DNA of 32,934 nucleotides from assembly GCF_030532915.1 (NCBI RefSeq), contig NZ_JAUNKD010000016.1, positions 1 to 32,934 on the forward strand, given 5' to 3'. Below are positions 23,991 to 32,631 of this stretch, one piece after another (the first letter of the stretch is position 1; every line of letters starts with the position of its first letter). A program made the position numbers and the translations under genes. The notes below the pieces were generated by a model that was not told where the DNA came from, did not search any database, and worked only from the letters and a program-made list of their open reading frames with translations. Source of the DNA: Capnocytophaga sp. GTDB taxonomy: Bacteria; Bacteroidota; Bacteroidia; Flavobacteriales; Flavobacteriaceae.

Positions 23991-24293
23991 ATGGATTTTG
24001 GTTTATCGGTAGAAGAAATTGAAAAAATAAATTCGGTGTTTAGAAAATATCCAAACGTCAGAAATGCAATTATTTACGGTTCGAGAGCCAAACAAGCGTA
24101 TCGACCTTATTCGGATATTGATTTGGTTTTGGAGGGCGAGAACGTCACTTTGCAGGAGATTTTTTCGATAGAAACCGATTTAGAAGCATTATCACTTCCT
24201 TACGAATTTGATATTAGTAGTAAAGAAAAAATCGTCAGTCAGGAGTTATTGACACATATAAATAAGGTAGGAAAAATTTTTTATATAGCGTAG
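23991..24293 (+). CDS. mntA: MntA-type nucleotidyltransferase antitoxin
   Basis: A 100-residue minimal nucleotidyltransferase, the antitoxin partner of HepT. The motif GS-x10-D-x-D is exact, with Gly30, Ser31, Asp42 and Asp44 in GSRAKQAYRPYSDID, so the enzyme should be able to AMPylate its partner. Toxin-first gene order and the 4-nt spacing to hepT fit the known pairs and suggest translational coupling. The system sits in the accessory stretch between pfkA and gapA. Roles in plasmid or phage stability are known for the family; the role here is inferred. Confidence 0.93.
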   Translation: MDFGLSVEEIEKINSVFRKYPNVRNAIIYGSRAKQAYRPYSDIDLVLEGENVTLQEIFSIETDLEALSLPYEFDISSKEKIVSQELLTHINKVGKIFYIA

Positions 24294-24588
24294 ATAATTA
24301 ACAATTTACAACTAACAATTGGCAATTGAATATGAAACATTTTGTATGAAAAAGGTGTTTAAAATTTTAAAATGGACAATCGGTATTTAATGGGAGGTAC
24401 TTTAAATAATAGCCGATATTATTTGATAGCTCTTAAAATGAAATAAAAAATTAAAAAAGTTTTTTATTTAGCAAAAAAAGTCGTACCTTCGCTGTTGCAA
24501 GTTGGGGGAGTGAAGCGTGAAAAAAAAGTGTAACACAAAGGCTATCAGCTAATCACCAAAAGCAGTAACTAATTACAAAAATAATTTT
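24294..24588. other. Intergenic gap after mntA
   Basis: AT-rich and without a convincing gene. A 14-residue frame at 24346-24390 (MKKVFKILKWTIGI) looks like the start of a membrane or exported protein that stops abruptly, perhaps a remnant. TACCTTCG at 24484-24491 is a weak -7 box for the DinB gene. The left copy of a 25-bp direct repeat is at 24529-24553. Confidence 0.5.
24529..24553 (+). repeat. 25-bp direct repeat, left copy
   Basis: Matches 25525-25549 at 23 of 25 positions (shared core AAAGGCTATCAG). The two copies are 996 bp apart and bracket the DinB and DUF7832-like genes. Confidence 0.75.
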
Positions 24589-25065
24589 ATGAGTAAAGAC
24601 ATCATCACACCCCAAGAATGGATTGTAAACTGGCAATCAAATCGGCGATTAACACGCAAAGTCATAGAAACATTTCCCGAAAAAGAATTGTTCGAGTTCT
24701 CAATCGGCGGAATGCGTTCGTTTGCAAATATCGTTGATGAGTTGCTTTATGTGGTTGATTTGGCAATTAAACAAATGTCTGAAAATCAAATTATTGAATT
24801 TTCTGATTTTACGGGATATGCAGGAAAAACCAAAGCAGAAATTTTAACCAATTGGGACAAAACCACCACTTTGATTGAAAAGTTCGGCAAGGAAACATCG
24901 CAAGAAAAGTATCGTGAAGTTTTCAATGTGTTTGGAATGTTCAATTATCCCGTGATTGAAAATTTAACATATCTTATTGAAAATGAAATACATCATCGCG
25001 GACAAGGATATGTGTATCTGCGGGCTTTGGGCGTAGAACCACCTGTTTTTTATAGCGAATATTAA
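24589..25065 (+). CDS. DinB family protein
   Basis: A 158-residue four-helix-bundle protein of the DinB/YfiT-like superfamily, whose members often bind a metal and sometimes act as thiol-dependent transferases, for example bacillithiol-linked. The C-terminal signature NEIHHRGQGYVYLRALG followed by VEPPVFYSEY is typical. The usual first metal-ligand His in the N-terminal helix (here near MRSFANIVDE) is not obvious, so metal binding may be altered. It is 11 nt upstream of the next gene and both lie between 25-bp direct repeats. BshB1 shows that this organism makes bacillithiol, a possible cosubstrate; that link is inference. Confidence 0.9.
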   Translation: MSKDIITPQEWIVNWQSNRRLTRKVIETFPEKELFEFSIGGMRSFANIVDELLYVVDLAIKQMSENQIIEFSDFTGYAGKTKAEILTNWDKTTTLIEKFGKETSQEKYREVFNVFGMFNYPVIENLTYLIENEIHHRGQGYVYLRALGVEPPVFYSEY

Positions 25066-25076
25066 GAAAAAATATA

Positions 25077-25529
25077 ATGAAATACGATGACGCTTCTTGG
25101 CATTACGGAGGAGATTTTCCTGCGGATTTGCCCAACGAAAACGGAGCTACGCACATAGGAATGTTTTTGGCGTGGTGCATTGAAAATGATTTGATTTCGG
25201 ATTGGTTGCAAGAAGAAGCCGAGGAAGAAATTCAGCAGGTGAAAGAGGGCAAACTCTCTGGGGTAGATTTTTTAATTTCGGTTTGTGACGAAAAATTGCT
25301 TGATGATGATTTGAGCGAAATCGGGAATGCTTTTGCCCAAGATTATTACGAAAATGACACCGATTTCGGAGAAAAATTCGGGTCTTATATGGGTGATTAC
25401 ATCAATACGCTTGACCGAGAGGAAATGGAGAGCCTTTATGAGGTAGAAAATACGCCTGAAAATTATCAATTGCTTAAAAAAGTCATCAATAAGCGTTTTC
25501 AAGATTGGAAAAACTATAAAAAAATGTAA
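25077..25529 (+). CDS. DUF7832-like conserved protein of unknown function
   Basis: A 150-residue acidic, soluble protein. Its N-terminus MKYDDASWHYGGDFP, followed by ENGATHIGMFLAWCIEN, matches from memory a family now called DUF7832. No catalytic motif is evident. It follows the DinB gene by 11 nt. Its stop codon (25527-25529) lies inside the right-hand 25-bp direct repeat, so the repeat forms the end of the gene. Strongly acidic small proteins in such cassettes are sometimes immunity proteins, but nothing here proves that. Confidence 0.82.
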   Translation: MKYDDASWHYGGDFPADLPNENGATHIGMFLAWCIENDLISDWLQEEAEEEIQQVKEGKLSGVDFLISVCDEKLLDDDLSEIGNAFAQDYYENDTDFGEKFGSYMGDYINTLDREEMESLYEVENTPENYQLLKKVINKRFQDWKNYKKM

Positions 25530-25549
25530 CAAAAAGGCTATCAGGTAAT
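25525..25549 (+). repeat. 25-bp direct repeat, right copy
   Basis: Partner of 24529-24553, with two mismatches. It begins at the last sense codon of the DUF7832-like gene and leads into the 14-bp tandem repeats. Confidence 0.75.
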
Positions 25550-25601
25550 TGCTAAACACTAATTGCTAAAAGCTAATCGCTAATAGCCAATCGCCAACAG
25601 C
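25547..25601 (+). repeat. 14-bp tandem repeat, four imperfect copies
   Basis: Units start at 25547, 25561, 25575 and 25589 (the last is 13 nt), each a variant of AATTGCTAAAAGCT. One related unit, AATCACCAAAAGC, lies at 24551-24563 next to the left direct repeat. The array ends about 40 nt before gapA. Confidence 0.75.
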
Positions 25602-25637
25602 AAAAAAAAAATAATTTAATAACAAATAAAAAAATAA

Positions 25638-26642
<1,005 letters not shown>

Positions 26643-26649
26643 TAAAACG

Positions 26650-26679
26650 AAGGCTGTCCGAATTTTTTCGGATAGCCTT
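26650..26679 (+). terminator. gapA terminator
   Basis: A 13-bp stem with one G-T pair (core GGCTGTCCGAA and TTCGGATAGCC), loop TTTT, then a T-rich tail. Confidence 0.9.
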
Positions 26680-26714
26680 TTTCGTTTAAACGTTTAACTT
26701 ATAAATAAAAAAAT

Positions 26715-27566
26715 ATGATTTTAATTGTAGATAGTGGTGCAACGAAGGCTGACTGGACAGCCTTAAATCGCCAAGGAGAAAAAGTTTTTTTTACCCAAAC
26801 ATTGGGTTTAAATCCGGAAGTAATTGATGAAAAGGATTTTATGGAGCGCCTTTCGTCAAATAAAGAACTTTCTGAAAGCAAAAATTCCGTTTCAGAGATT
26901 TACTTCTACGGAGCCGGTTGCGGAACCAATCGTATGATAACCTTCGTAAAACACCAGTTGGAGTCGTTTTTCAACAATGCCAAAGTGGACGTAAAAGAAG
27001 ATACTTTCGCGGCGGTTTATGCCACAACCAATCCGAAAGACAAAGCCGTTGTTTGTATTTTAGGAACAGGGGCAAACTGCTCGTACTGGAATGGTGAAAA
27101 ACTTATTCAAGCAGTTGATTCTCTGGGATATATCATTATGGACGAGTCCAGCGGAAACTTCTACGGAAAACGCCTTATTTTGGATTACTATTTCAAAAAA
27201 ATGCCAAAAGATTTGGCTGAAAAATTTGAAAGTCAGTACGAATTGAATTCTGACATCATCAAAAATCATTTGTACAAACTCCCGAATCCGAATAGTTATT
27301 TGGCTACTTTTGCGCGTTTTATCGTTGAAAATAAAGACCATAAGTACTGTCGTGAAATCATTGAAAACGGTATGCAACTCTTTGTGGATAACTGGATTGT
27401 GCAGTATGAGGCTCGTTATGAAGTGCCGATTAACTTCGTAGGAAGTATTGCTTTTTACTTGCAAGATATTCTAAAAGAAGTACTTGCGAAAAACAACCTG
27501 AAAGTAGGCGTTGTGCTTCGTAAACCAATTGACGGATTAGTGGAGTTTCACGTTAAAAATAAGTAA
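26715..27566 (+). CDS. BadF/BadG/BcrA/BcrD ATPase family kinase, N-acetylglucosamine kinase-like
   Basis: A 283-residue ASKHA-fold kinase. The N-terminal phosphate-binding motif is VDSGATKADW at residues 5-14, and the second is CILGTGANCSYW near residue 115. GAGCGTNRM near residue 66 and NFVGSIAFYLQ near residue 238 complete the pattern of the family. Its closest studied relatives phosphorylate N-acetylglucosamine or related sugars, which would feed peptidoglycan recycling or glycolysis; the substrate is not proved. It starts 72 nt after gapA beyond a terminator, so it may depend on read-through or on an unseen promoter. Confidence 0.88.
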   Translation: MILIVDSGATKADWTALNRQGEKVFFTQTLGLNPEVIDEKDFMERLSSNKELSESKNSVSEIYFYGAGCGTNRMITFVKHQLESFFNNAKVDVKEDTFAAVYATTNPKDKAVVCILGTGANCSYWNGEKLIQAVDSLGYIIMDESSGNFYGKRLILDYYFKKMPKDLAEKFESQYELNSDIIKNHLYKLPNPNSYLATFARFIVENKDHKYCREIIENGMQLFVDNWIVQYEARYEVPINFVGSIAFYLQDILKEVLAKNNLKVGVVLRKPIDGLVEFHVKNK

Positions 27567-27625
27567 TTTTTTACGATGAAACGGTCATAAAATATCTTAA
27601 AAAGAATAAAAAATAAGGGATGTTA

Positions 27626-27655
27626 TTGATTAGTGTTCCTTATTTTTTATTTTTG
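27626..27655 (+). promoter_or_regulatory. Promoter of the NlpC/P60-fold gene
   Basis: TTG (27626-27628), 19 nt, TATTTTTG (27648-27655), a full match. The -7 box ends only 7 nt before ATG 27663, so the transcript would have almost no leader. Confidence 0.65.
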
Positions 27656-27662
27656 CAACGCA

Positions 27663-28439
27663 ATGGAAATGAAAATTTTATACACCCCCTACGGAATATG
27701 CCCACTTAGCGTGGTTCCCGTTCGTTCAGAACCTTTTGAAACTGCCGAGATGGTAACGCAATTGCTTTTCGGTGAATTGATTCAAGTTGTTGAAAAACAG
27801 GAATGTTGGAGTTTGGTCAGAGTGCTTTTTGACCAAAGTGAAGGCTGGGTGCTGAACAATCAAATTACTGAAATTTCGGATAAAGAATACCGAAAAACCT
27901 TCAATAAAAAAGATAAATATGCCCATAAATGGCTTACGAAACTGCGTGTAAAAACCGCAGAAAATCTTTTTTTGCATATTCCCAAAGGAGCTACTTTTTC
28001 ATATAACGGTTTGTTAAAAGTATCGCAATCTACACAAAAGATTGTTAATGAGGGTGTCGTTGCTACGGCGCTTGAATATTTGAACGCTCCGTATTTGAAA
28101 GGCGGTAAAACACCTTTTGGGATTGATGCTTCGGGTTTGGTACAAATGGTTTATAAACTAAACGGAATCAATTTATTACGAACACCACAACAACAATCAC
28201 AACAAGGTGAACTCATCAGTTTTATTGAAGAAACCGTAGCTGGAGATTTGGCTTTTTTTGATGATGAAGAAGGCAATATCATTCACGTGGGTATTTTACT
28301 GGGAGACAATAAGATAATCCATTCGTACGGAAAGGTGCGTATCGATAGGTTAGACCATATCGGTATTTTTAATCAAGAAATCCGAAATTATACGCATAAA
28401 TTGCGTTTGATGCGTCGTGTTAATCCTTTAACTATTTGA
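27663..28439 (+). CDS. SH3b plus NlpC/P60-fold protein with catalytic Cys replaced by Ala
   Basis: A 258-residue protein: a bacterial SH3 region at about residues 8-75, and an NlpC/P60 domain at about 125-255. Active members are cysteine peptidases that cleave peptidoglycan stem peptides. The segment that should hold the nucleophile reads GGKTPFGIDASGLVQ, with Ala156 (codon GCT) where the family has Cys. The catalytic His208 in IIHVGILL is kept. So the protein looks enzymatically dead, possibly a binding or regulatory protein. No signal peptide is seen. Start: ATG 27663 (or 27669); a longer frame opens at 27633, but that would place the start before the promoter. Confidence 0.88.
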   Translation: MEMKILYTPYGICPLSVVPVRSEPFETAEMVTQLLFGELIQVVEKQECWSLVRVLFDQSEGWVLNNQITEISDKEYRKTFNKKDKYAHKWLTKLRVKTAENLFLHIPKGATFSYNGLLKVSQSTQKIVNEGVVATALEYLNAPYLKGGKTPFGIDASGLVQMVYKLNGINLLRTPQQQSQQGELISFIEETVAGDLAFFDDEEGNIIHVGILLGDNKIIHSYGKVRIDRLDHIGIFNQEIRNYTHKLRLMRRVNPLTI

Positions 28440-28441
28440 AA

Positions 28442-28786
28442 ATGATAAAAATATATCACAATCCGAAGTGTTCAAAATCGCGCTGTGCCTTTGATGCATT
28501 ACAATCGTCAGAAAAACAATACGAGGTGGTGGATTATATGAAAAATCCGCTCACGGAAAATGAACTCAAAACCATTATTGCCAAGTTGGGCGTTGAGCCT
28601 ATTGCGTTGGTCAGAGTGAAAGAAGCTGTTTGGAAAGAAAAATTTAAAGATAGAATTCTAACAGATGAACAAATCATTCAAGCGATGCTTGAATATCCGC
28701 AACTAATTGAACGTCCTATACTTATTGATGGAAATAAAGCCGTAATAGCACGCTCTCCCGAAAAAATAGCCGAAATTTTAAACTGA
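28442..28786 (+). CDS. ArsC/Spx family, arsenate reductase-like protein
   Basis: A 114-residue thioredoxin-fold protein of the ArsC family. It opens with IKIYHNPKCSKSRCAF, where Cys10 is the expected nucleophile, and ends with ERPILIDGNKAVIARSPEKI, which carries the two conserved arginines of arsenate reductases. It may reduce arsenate or act as a related thiol reductase. ATG 28442 is chosen because it lies 2 nt after the NlpC-like stop; an in-frame TTG at 28436 would overlap that gene. No other arsenic-resistance gene is present, so an arsenic role is not supported by context. Confidence 0.88.
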   Translation: MIKIYHNPKCSKSRCAFDALQSSEKQYEVVDYMKNPLTENELKTIIAKLGVEPIALVRVKEAVWKEKFKDRILTDEQIIQAMLEYPQLIERPILIDGNKAVIARSPEKIAEILN

Positions 28787-28824
28787 TTTTTATCATTTTT
28801 TTTTCGTGTCTTACTTTTTATTTA

Positions 28825-28832
28825 TATGTTTG
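28825..28832 (+). promoter_or_regulatory. -7 box for the outer-membrane protein gene
   Basis: TATGTTTG matches TAnnTTTG, 26 nt before ATG 28859. No clear -33 element. Confidence 0.5.
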
Positions 28833-28858
28833 TACCCGAATAAAAAATTAAAAGGATA

Positions 28859-29668
28859 ATGAAGAAAAATTTACTTTTAACGGTTGCGGCAATTTTTGGA
28901 GCAACGGCAATGTACAGCCAGGCTTACATTTCGGTAAGTGGCGGTTATGGCTTTGAAACGAGCCAAAAAACAGTAGGGAAAGAGGTCTCTGCACAGGGTG
29001 AAGTAAGTGAAATTAAAGCTAGCTACGGAGCCGGTTTTCAAACGCAATTGCGTGGTGGTTACTTTTTTACCAAACGTTTGGGAGCTGAAATAGCCGTGGG
29101 TTACCTACACGGTGAAGACAAAACCACTAATAAAAGTTCTGTTGTTACGATGACAGCCCGAGGCAGGGCTTTCGGGGCATCGCTTTCGGCTGTGTTTAAC
29201 GTAACCGATAATATTTACCTTCGTGCCGGTGGGGTTACCAAAATTGGAGGAAGAACCGAAGCCGAAACGCAATTCAGCCTTCCCATCCCAAACCATACGG
29301 TTCAAGCCGAAGTAAAAAATAATTTTCACGGAAAAATTCCGTTTGGGTTTATCGGCGGATTGGGCTTTAAATTCAAATTGGCTGAAAAAGTATCATTTTT
29401 TGTTGAAGGAGAATACCTTAACATTGCCGTTCCGAGAAAAACCTCAAAATTGGAAAGTTTTTCGGCAACTTATAACGGAGTGCCTATTTCACGCGATGCT
29501 TTTCTGGAAAATATGAAACGATTTTCAGAAAGAGACCCGCGCTTGAAAGAAGTAGTTACTCAACTCACGCCGTTATTACAAGATGAGTTTGATTGGCAGG
29601 ATAAAGGCGCACCCGACGCTCCTTATTCATCTATCGGAGTAAATTGCGGATTGATTTATTCTTTCTAA
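28859..29668 (+). CDS. Outer-membrane beta-barrel protein
   Basis: A 269-residue exported protein. The signal peptide is about 20 residues (MKKNLLLTVAAIFGATAMYS, then QA). Alternating strands follow with glycine and aromatic residues, such as AYISVSGGYGFET, LRGGYFFTKRLGAEIAVGYL and FGFIGGLGFKFKLAEKVSFF, and the chain ends in a C-terminal Phe, as outer-membrane barrels do. A loop near residues 210-250 is charged and predicted to face outside. The substrate or role is unknown. It is flanked by a terminator and has its own -7 box. Confidence 0.87.
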   Translation: MKKNLLLTVAAIFGATAMYSQAYISVSGGYGFETSQKTVGKEVSAQGEVSEIKASYGAGFQTQLRGGYFFTKRLGAEIAVGYLHGEDKTTNKSSVVTMTARGRAFGASLSAVFNVTDNIYLRAGGVTKIGGRTEAETQFSLPIPNHTVQAEVKNNFHGKIPFGFIGGLGFKFKLAEKVSFFVEGEYLNIAVPRKTSKLESFSATYNGVPISRDAFLENMKRFSERDPRLKEVVTQLTPLLQDEFDWQDKGAPDAPYSSIGVNCGLIYSF

Positions 29669-29673
29669 AAAAC

Positions 29674-29702
29674 AAAAGTTACCTTAAAGCAAGGTAACTT
29701 TT
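29674..29702 (+). terminator. Terminator after the outer-membrane protein gene
   Basis: A 12-bp perfect stem (core AGTTACCTT and AAGGTAACT), loop AAAGC, then a T run. Confidence 0.9.
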
Positions 29703-29736
29703 TTTCGTTTGCAACAAAAAGAATTGAAATAAGTAT

Positions 29737-29767
29737 TTTGATTTTTAAGCGTAAAGACTTACATTTG
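29737..29767 (+). promoter_or_regulatory. dapB promoter
   Basis: TTTG (29737-29740), 19 nt, TACATTTG (29760-29767), a full match. The leader is about 50 nt. Confidence 0.65.
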
Positions 29768-29821
29768 TGGTTTCAACTTTTTAATAAAACTGCAAATCTT
29801 GCATCAAAAACGTATAAGTAA

Positions 29822-30520
29822 ATGAAAATAGCTTTATTAGGATATGGAAAAATGGGTAAAACCATTGAAAAAATAGCTTTGGAACGGGGGCACGAAATCG
29901 TATTGAAAATAGACAACGCCAATACGCCTTACAACATTGCCCTTGCCGATGTTGCCATAGAGTTCAGCACACCCGAAAGTGCTTTTTCAAATATCCGAAA
30001 ATGTATTGAAAATCAAGTTCCTGTAATTGCCGGAACCACAGGATGGCTCACTGATTATGACAAGGCGGTTGCGCTTTGTAATCAGCATAAAAGTGCCTTT
30101 TTGTATGCCTCGAATTTCAGTATAGGGGTAAATATTTTTTTTACTTTGAATAAAAAATTGGCACAACTGATGACGCAACTCAATGATTATAACGTTTCGA
30201 TTGAAGAGATTCACCATACGCAAAAGTTGGATGCTCCCAGCGGAACGGCAATTACTTTGGCGGAAGGTATTATAGCCAATTCCGGCAAAACCGCTTGGAA
30301 ATTGGGTGAAGCAACCACCACTGAAATTCCAATCGAAGCAAAACGAATTGAGAATGTACCAGGCACACATACAGTTACTTACCAAAGTGAGGTTGATACC
30401 ATTGAAATAAAACACACGGCTCACAATCGCAACGGATTTGCCCTCGGGGCAGTGCTTGCCGCCGAATGGATTATCGGTAAAAAAGGTGTTTTTTCAATGC
30501 GAGATGTCTTAAATTTGTAA
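29822..30520 (+). CDS. dapB: 4-hydroxy-tetrahydrodipicolinate reductase
   Basis: Reduces the product of DapA with NAD(P)H in the lysine and diaminopimelate pathway, which also supplies peptidoglycan. The 232-residue protein has the nucleotide-binding GYGKMGKTIEKIA at residues 8-20 and the catalytic EIHHTQKLDAPSGTA at residues 129-143, with His131, His132 and Lys135. It is somewhat shorter than the E. coli enzyme, as is usual in Bacteroidota. It leads a plus-strand run with the HAD phosphatase (25 nt) and the ABC permease; no other dap gene is adjacent. Confidence 0.96.
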   Translation: MKIALLGYGKMGKTIEKIALERGHEIVLKIDNANTPYNIALADVAIEFSTPESAFSNIRKCIENQVPVIAGTTGWLTDYDKAVALCNQHKSAFLYASNFSIGVNIFFTLNKKLAQLMTQLNDYNVSIEEIHHTQKLDAPSGTAITLAEGIIANSGKTAWKLGEATTTEIPIEAKRIENVPGTHTVTYQSEVDTIEIKHTAHNRNGFALGAVLAAEWIIGKKGVFSMRDVLNL

Positions 30521-30545
30521 ATCATAAAGAATTTTTAACAACATA

Positions 30546-31367
30546 ATGGATTGTAAAATCATATTTTCAGACGTTGATGGAACGTTATTAGACGGAAACA
30601 GAACAATTTCAGAATTAACCATTTACGAAGTTGGACGCATAAAAAAACAAATTCCTTTTGTGTTGGTTTCATCTCGAATGCCCCGACAAATGGAATATTT
30701 GCGTGAAATGTTGCAAATACTTGATACGCCGATGATTGCCTATAACGGAGCTTTGGTTTTGGATAATGAAAAAGTATTACATTCCACTGAAATTGATGTT
30801 CATCAAATTGAGAAAATCGTAACGTTAAACGAGCAAGAATTTCAAGGAAAAATTCATATTAGTTTGTATCACAATGATTTATGGTATGTTCCGCAGTATG
30901 ATTTCTGGGCACAACGCGAAGAAAATAATACGCGTACACGTCCGCAAGTGCTTGCACCTCGCGAGGTGATTTTTGATTGGAAGGCAAAAAACATAGGCGC
31001 ACATAAAATTATGCTGATGGGTGATGCGGTTTTGATAGAACAAATGTACGCACTTTTGCAACAGAAAATGGCAGATGATTTGCATATTTATCGTGCAAAG
31101 GACACTTATATTGAACTGGCAGATAAAAAAGTGTCCAAATTAACAGGAATTAAAGTGCTTTTGGAGCAAAAATACGGTTTTTCATTGGCAGAATCGATGG
31201 CTTTTGGCGATAATTATAACGATTTGGAGATGATTCAAGGTGTAAAATACGGAATTGCCGTTGGGAATGCCCGTGAAGAGGTGAAAAAAGTAGCTTACGG
31301 AGTTACGTTTCATCATAAAGAAGACGGATTGGCTAAATATTTGGCTTCTTTTTTTGCGGAAAATTAA
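30546..31367 (+). CDS. HAD-superfamily phosphatase, Cof type (subfamily IIB)
   Basis: A 273-residue phosphatase of the Cof/YidA kind, which act on phosphorylated sugars or cofactors. Motif I is SDVDGTLLDG with nucleophile Asp9 and Asp11; motif II is the Ser in VLVSSR; motif III is a Lys near KKVSKLTGI; motif IV is FGDNYNDLEM. The type IIB cap lies between motifs II and III. The substrate cannot be read from the sequence. It starts 25 nt after dapB and ends 13 nt before the ABC-permease gene. Confidence 0.92.
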   Translation: MDCKIIFSDVDGTLLDGNRTISELTIYEVGRIKKQIPFVLVSSRMPRQMEYLREMLQILDTPMIAYNGALVLDNEKVLHSTEIDVHQIEKIVTLNEQEFQGKIHISLYHNDLWYVPQYDFWAQREENNTRTRPQVLAPREVIFDWKAKNIGAHKIMLMGDAVLIEQMYALLQQKMADDLHIYRAKDTYIELADKKVSKLTGIKVLLEQKYGFSLAESMAFGDNYNDLEMIQGVKYGIAVGNAREEVKKVAYGVTFHHKEDGLAKYLASFFAEN

Positions 31368-31380
31368 AAAAGATAGTAAA

Positions 31381-32631
31381 ATGATGTTTCGGCTGGTTGT
31401 AATTCGTGAAAATATTAAAATTGCTTTTGATGCCATCAGAAGTCAGTTGTTGCGCACCATTCTTACCGTGCTGATTATTGCCATCGGGATTACAGCTTTG
31501 GTAGGGATTTTGAGCGTTATCGGGGCGTTGCGTAACACCTTGGAAGGCAATTTTTCTCAAATGGGAGCCAACACTTTTTCCATCGTTCGTTATGAATATT
31601 CAAAGCGAGCCAAAGGTAGCGGTGCGAAGGAAAAAATTAATCCGCCTATTACGTATCACGATGCAGTTACATTTAAAAACGGGCTGAATAATCCGTTTGT
31701 GAACACCAGCATTTCCATTTTTTCGACTTCGCTTGCTGAGGTAAAATACGAAAATCAAAAAACAGACCCGCTCGCCAATATTATCGGGGTTGATGAACAC
31801 TACATTTCCAATTCGGGTTTGGAATTGGATAAAGGGCGTGATTTCAGTCTGTTAGATATTCAAAATAATATTAATGTTTGCGTTGTTGGGGCTGATTTTC
31901 AAAAAACGCTTCTGAAAGATGTAAACCCCATAGGGAAGGAGATTTCGGTTCGCGGGCATAAGTTCAAAATTATAGGAATGTTAAAATCAAAAGGGTCTAC
32001 TTTTGGTAATTATGAAGATTTTCAAGTACTTATACCACTGGGGGTGGCGCGTGCTGCTTTTTCAGTTCAAAATCCGAATTATAATATTAAGGTTCGGGTG
32101 GTTGATAAAGGCAATCTTGAAACGATAATGAGCGAAGCTCTCGTGCTTATGCGTAATATTCGAAGTGTCAGACCCTTAGATGAAAATAATTTTGCAATAG
32201 AACGCAGCGATGATTTGTTACACAGAATAGCCAGTATTACGGGAGGTATCGCCGTTGCGGGCTTTATAATTGGTTTGATAACCATTTTGGGGTCGTCCAT
32301 CGCTTTGTTGAACATAATGTTGGTTTCGGTTACCGAACGTACCAAAGAAATCGGTATTCGTAAGGCGTTAGGCGCTCACCGAAAGGCAATTACGATGCAA
32401 TTTTTTACCGAAACGATGATTATAGCCCAATTGGGAGCTTTTTTCGGGATTGTTTTGGGCATAAGTTTAGGATATTTTATATCAAAAATGGCTGATTTTG
32501 AGTTTATTATCCCGTGGGGGACTGTTTTTGTGGCAATTATTATAGCCTTTGTGGTAGCCCTCATTTCAGGATTGTATCCTGCTCTAAAAGCTTCAAAATT
32601 AGATCCTGTTGAGGCACTTCGTTATGAATAA
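31381..32631 (+). CDS. ABC transporter permease, MacB/FtsX type
   Basis: A 416-residue inner-membrane permease of the MacB family, which usually exports peptides, lipoproteins or drugs, or senses envelope stress, with a separate ATPase. One membrane segment lies at about residues 23-50 (TILTVLIIAIGITALVGILS). A long periplasmic MacB-PCD domain follows. Three C-terminal segments then include the ERTKEIGIRKALGAHRKAI coupling helix. The end, KLDPVEALRYE, is the family's typical closing motif. No ATPase gene is next to it in the window. ATG 31381 is chosen; an in-frame TTG at 31354 would overlap the HAD gene. It overlaps the next gene by 8 nt. Confidence 0.93.
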   Translation: MMFRLVVIRENIKIAFDAIRSQLLRTILTVLIIAIGITALVGILSVIGALRNTLEGNFSQMGANTFSIVRYEYSKRAKGSGAKEKINPPITYHDAVTFKNGLNNPFVNTSISIFSTSLAEVKYENQKTDPLANIIGVDEHYISNSGLELDKGRDFSLLDIQNNINVCVVGADFQKTLLKDVNPIGKEISVRGHKFKIIGMLKSKGSTFGNYEDFQVLIPLGVARAAFSVQNPNYNIKVRVVDKGNLETIMSEALVLMRNIRSVRPLDENNFAIERSDDLLHRIASITGGIAVAGFIIGLITILGSSIALLNIMLVSVTERTKEIGIRKALGAHRKAITMQFFTETMIIAQLGAFFGIVLGISLGYFISKMADFEFIIPWGTVFVAIIIAFVVALISGLYPALKASKLDPVEALRYE

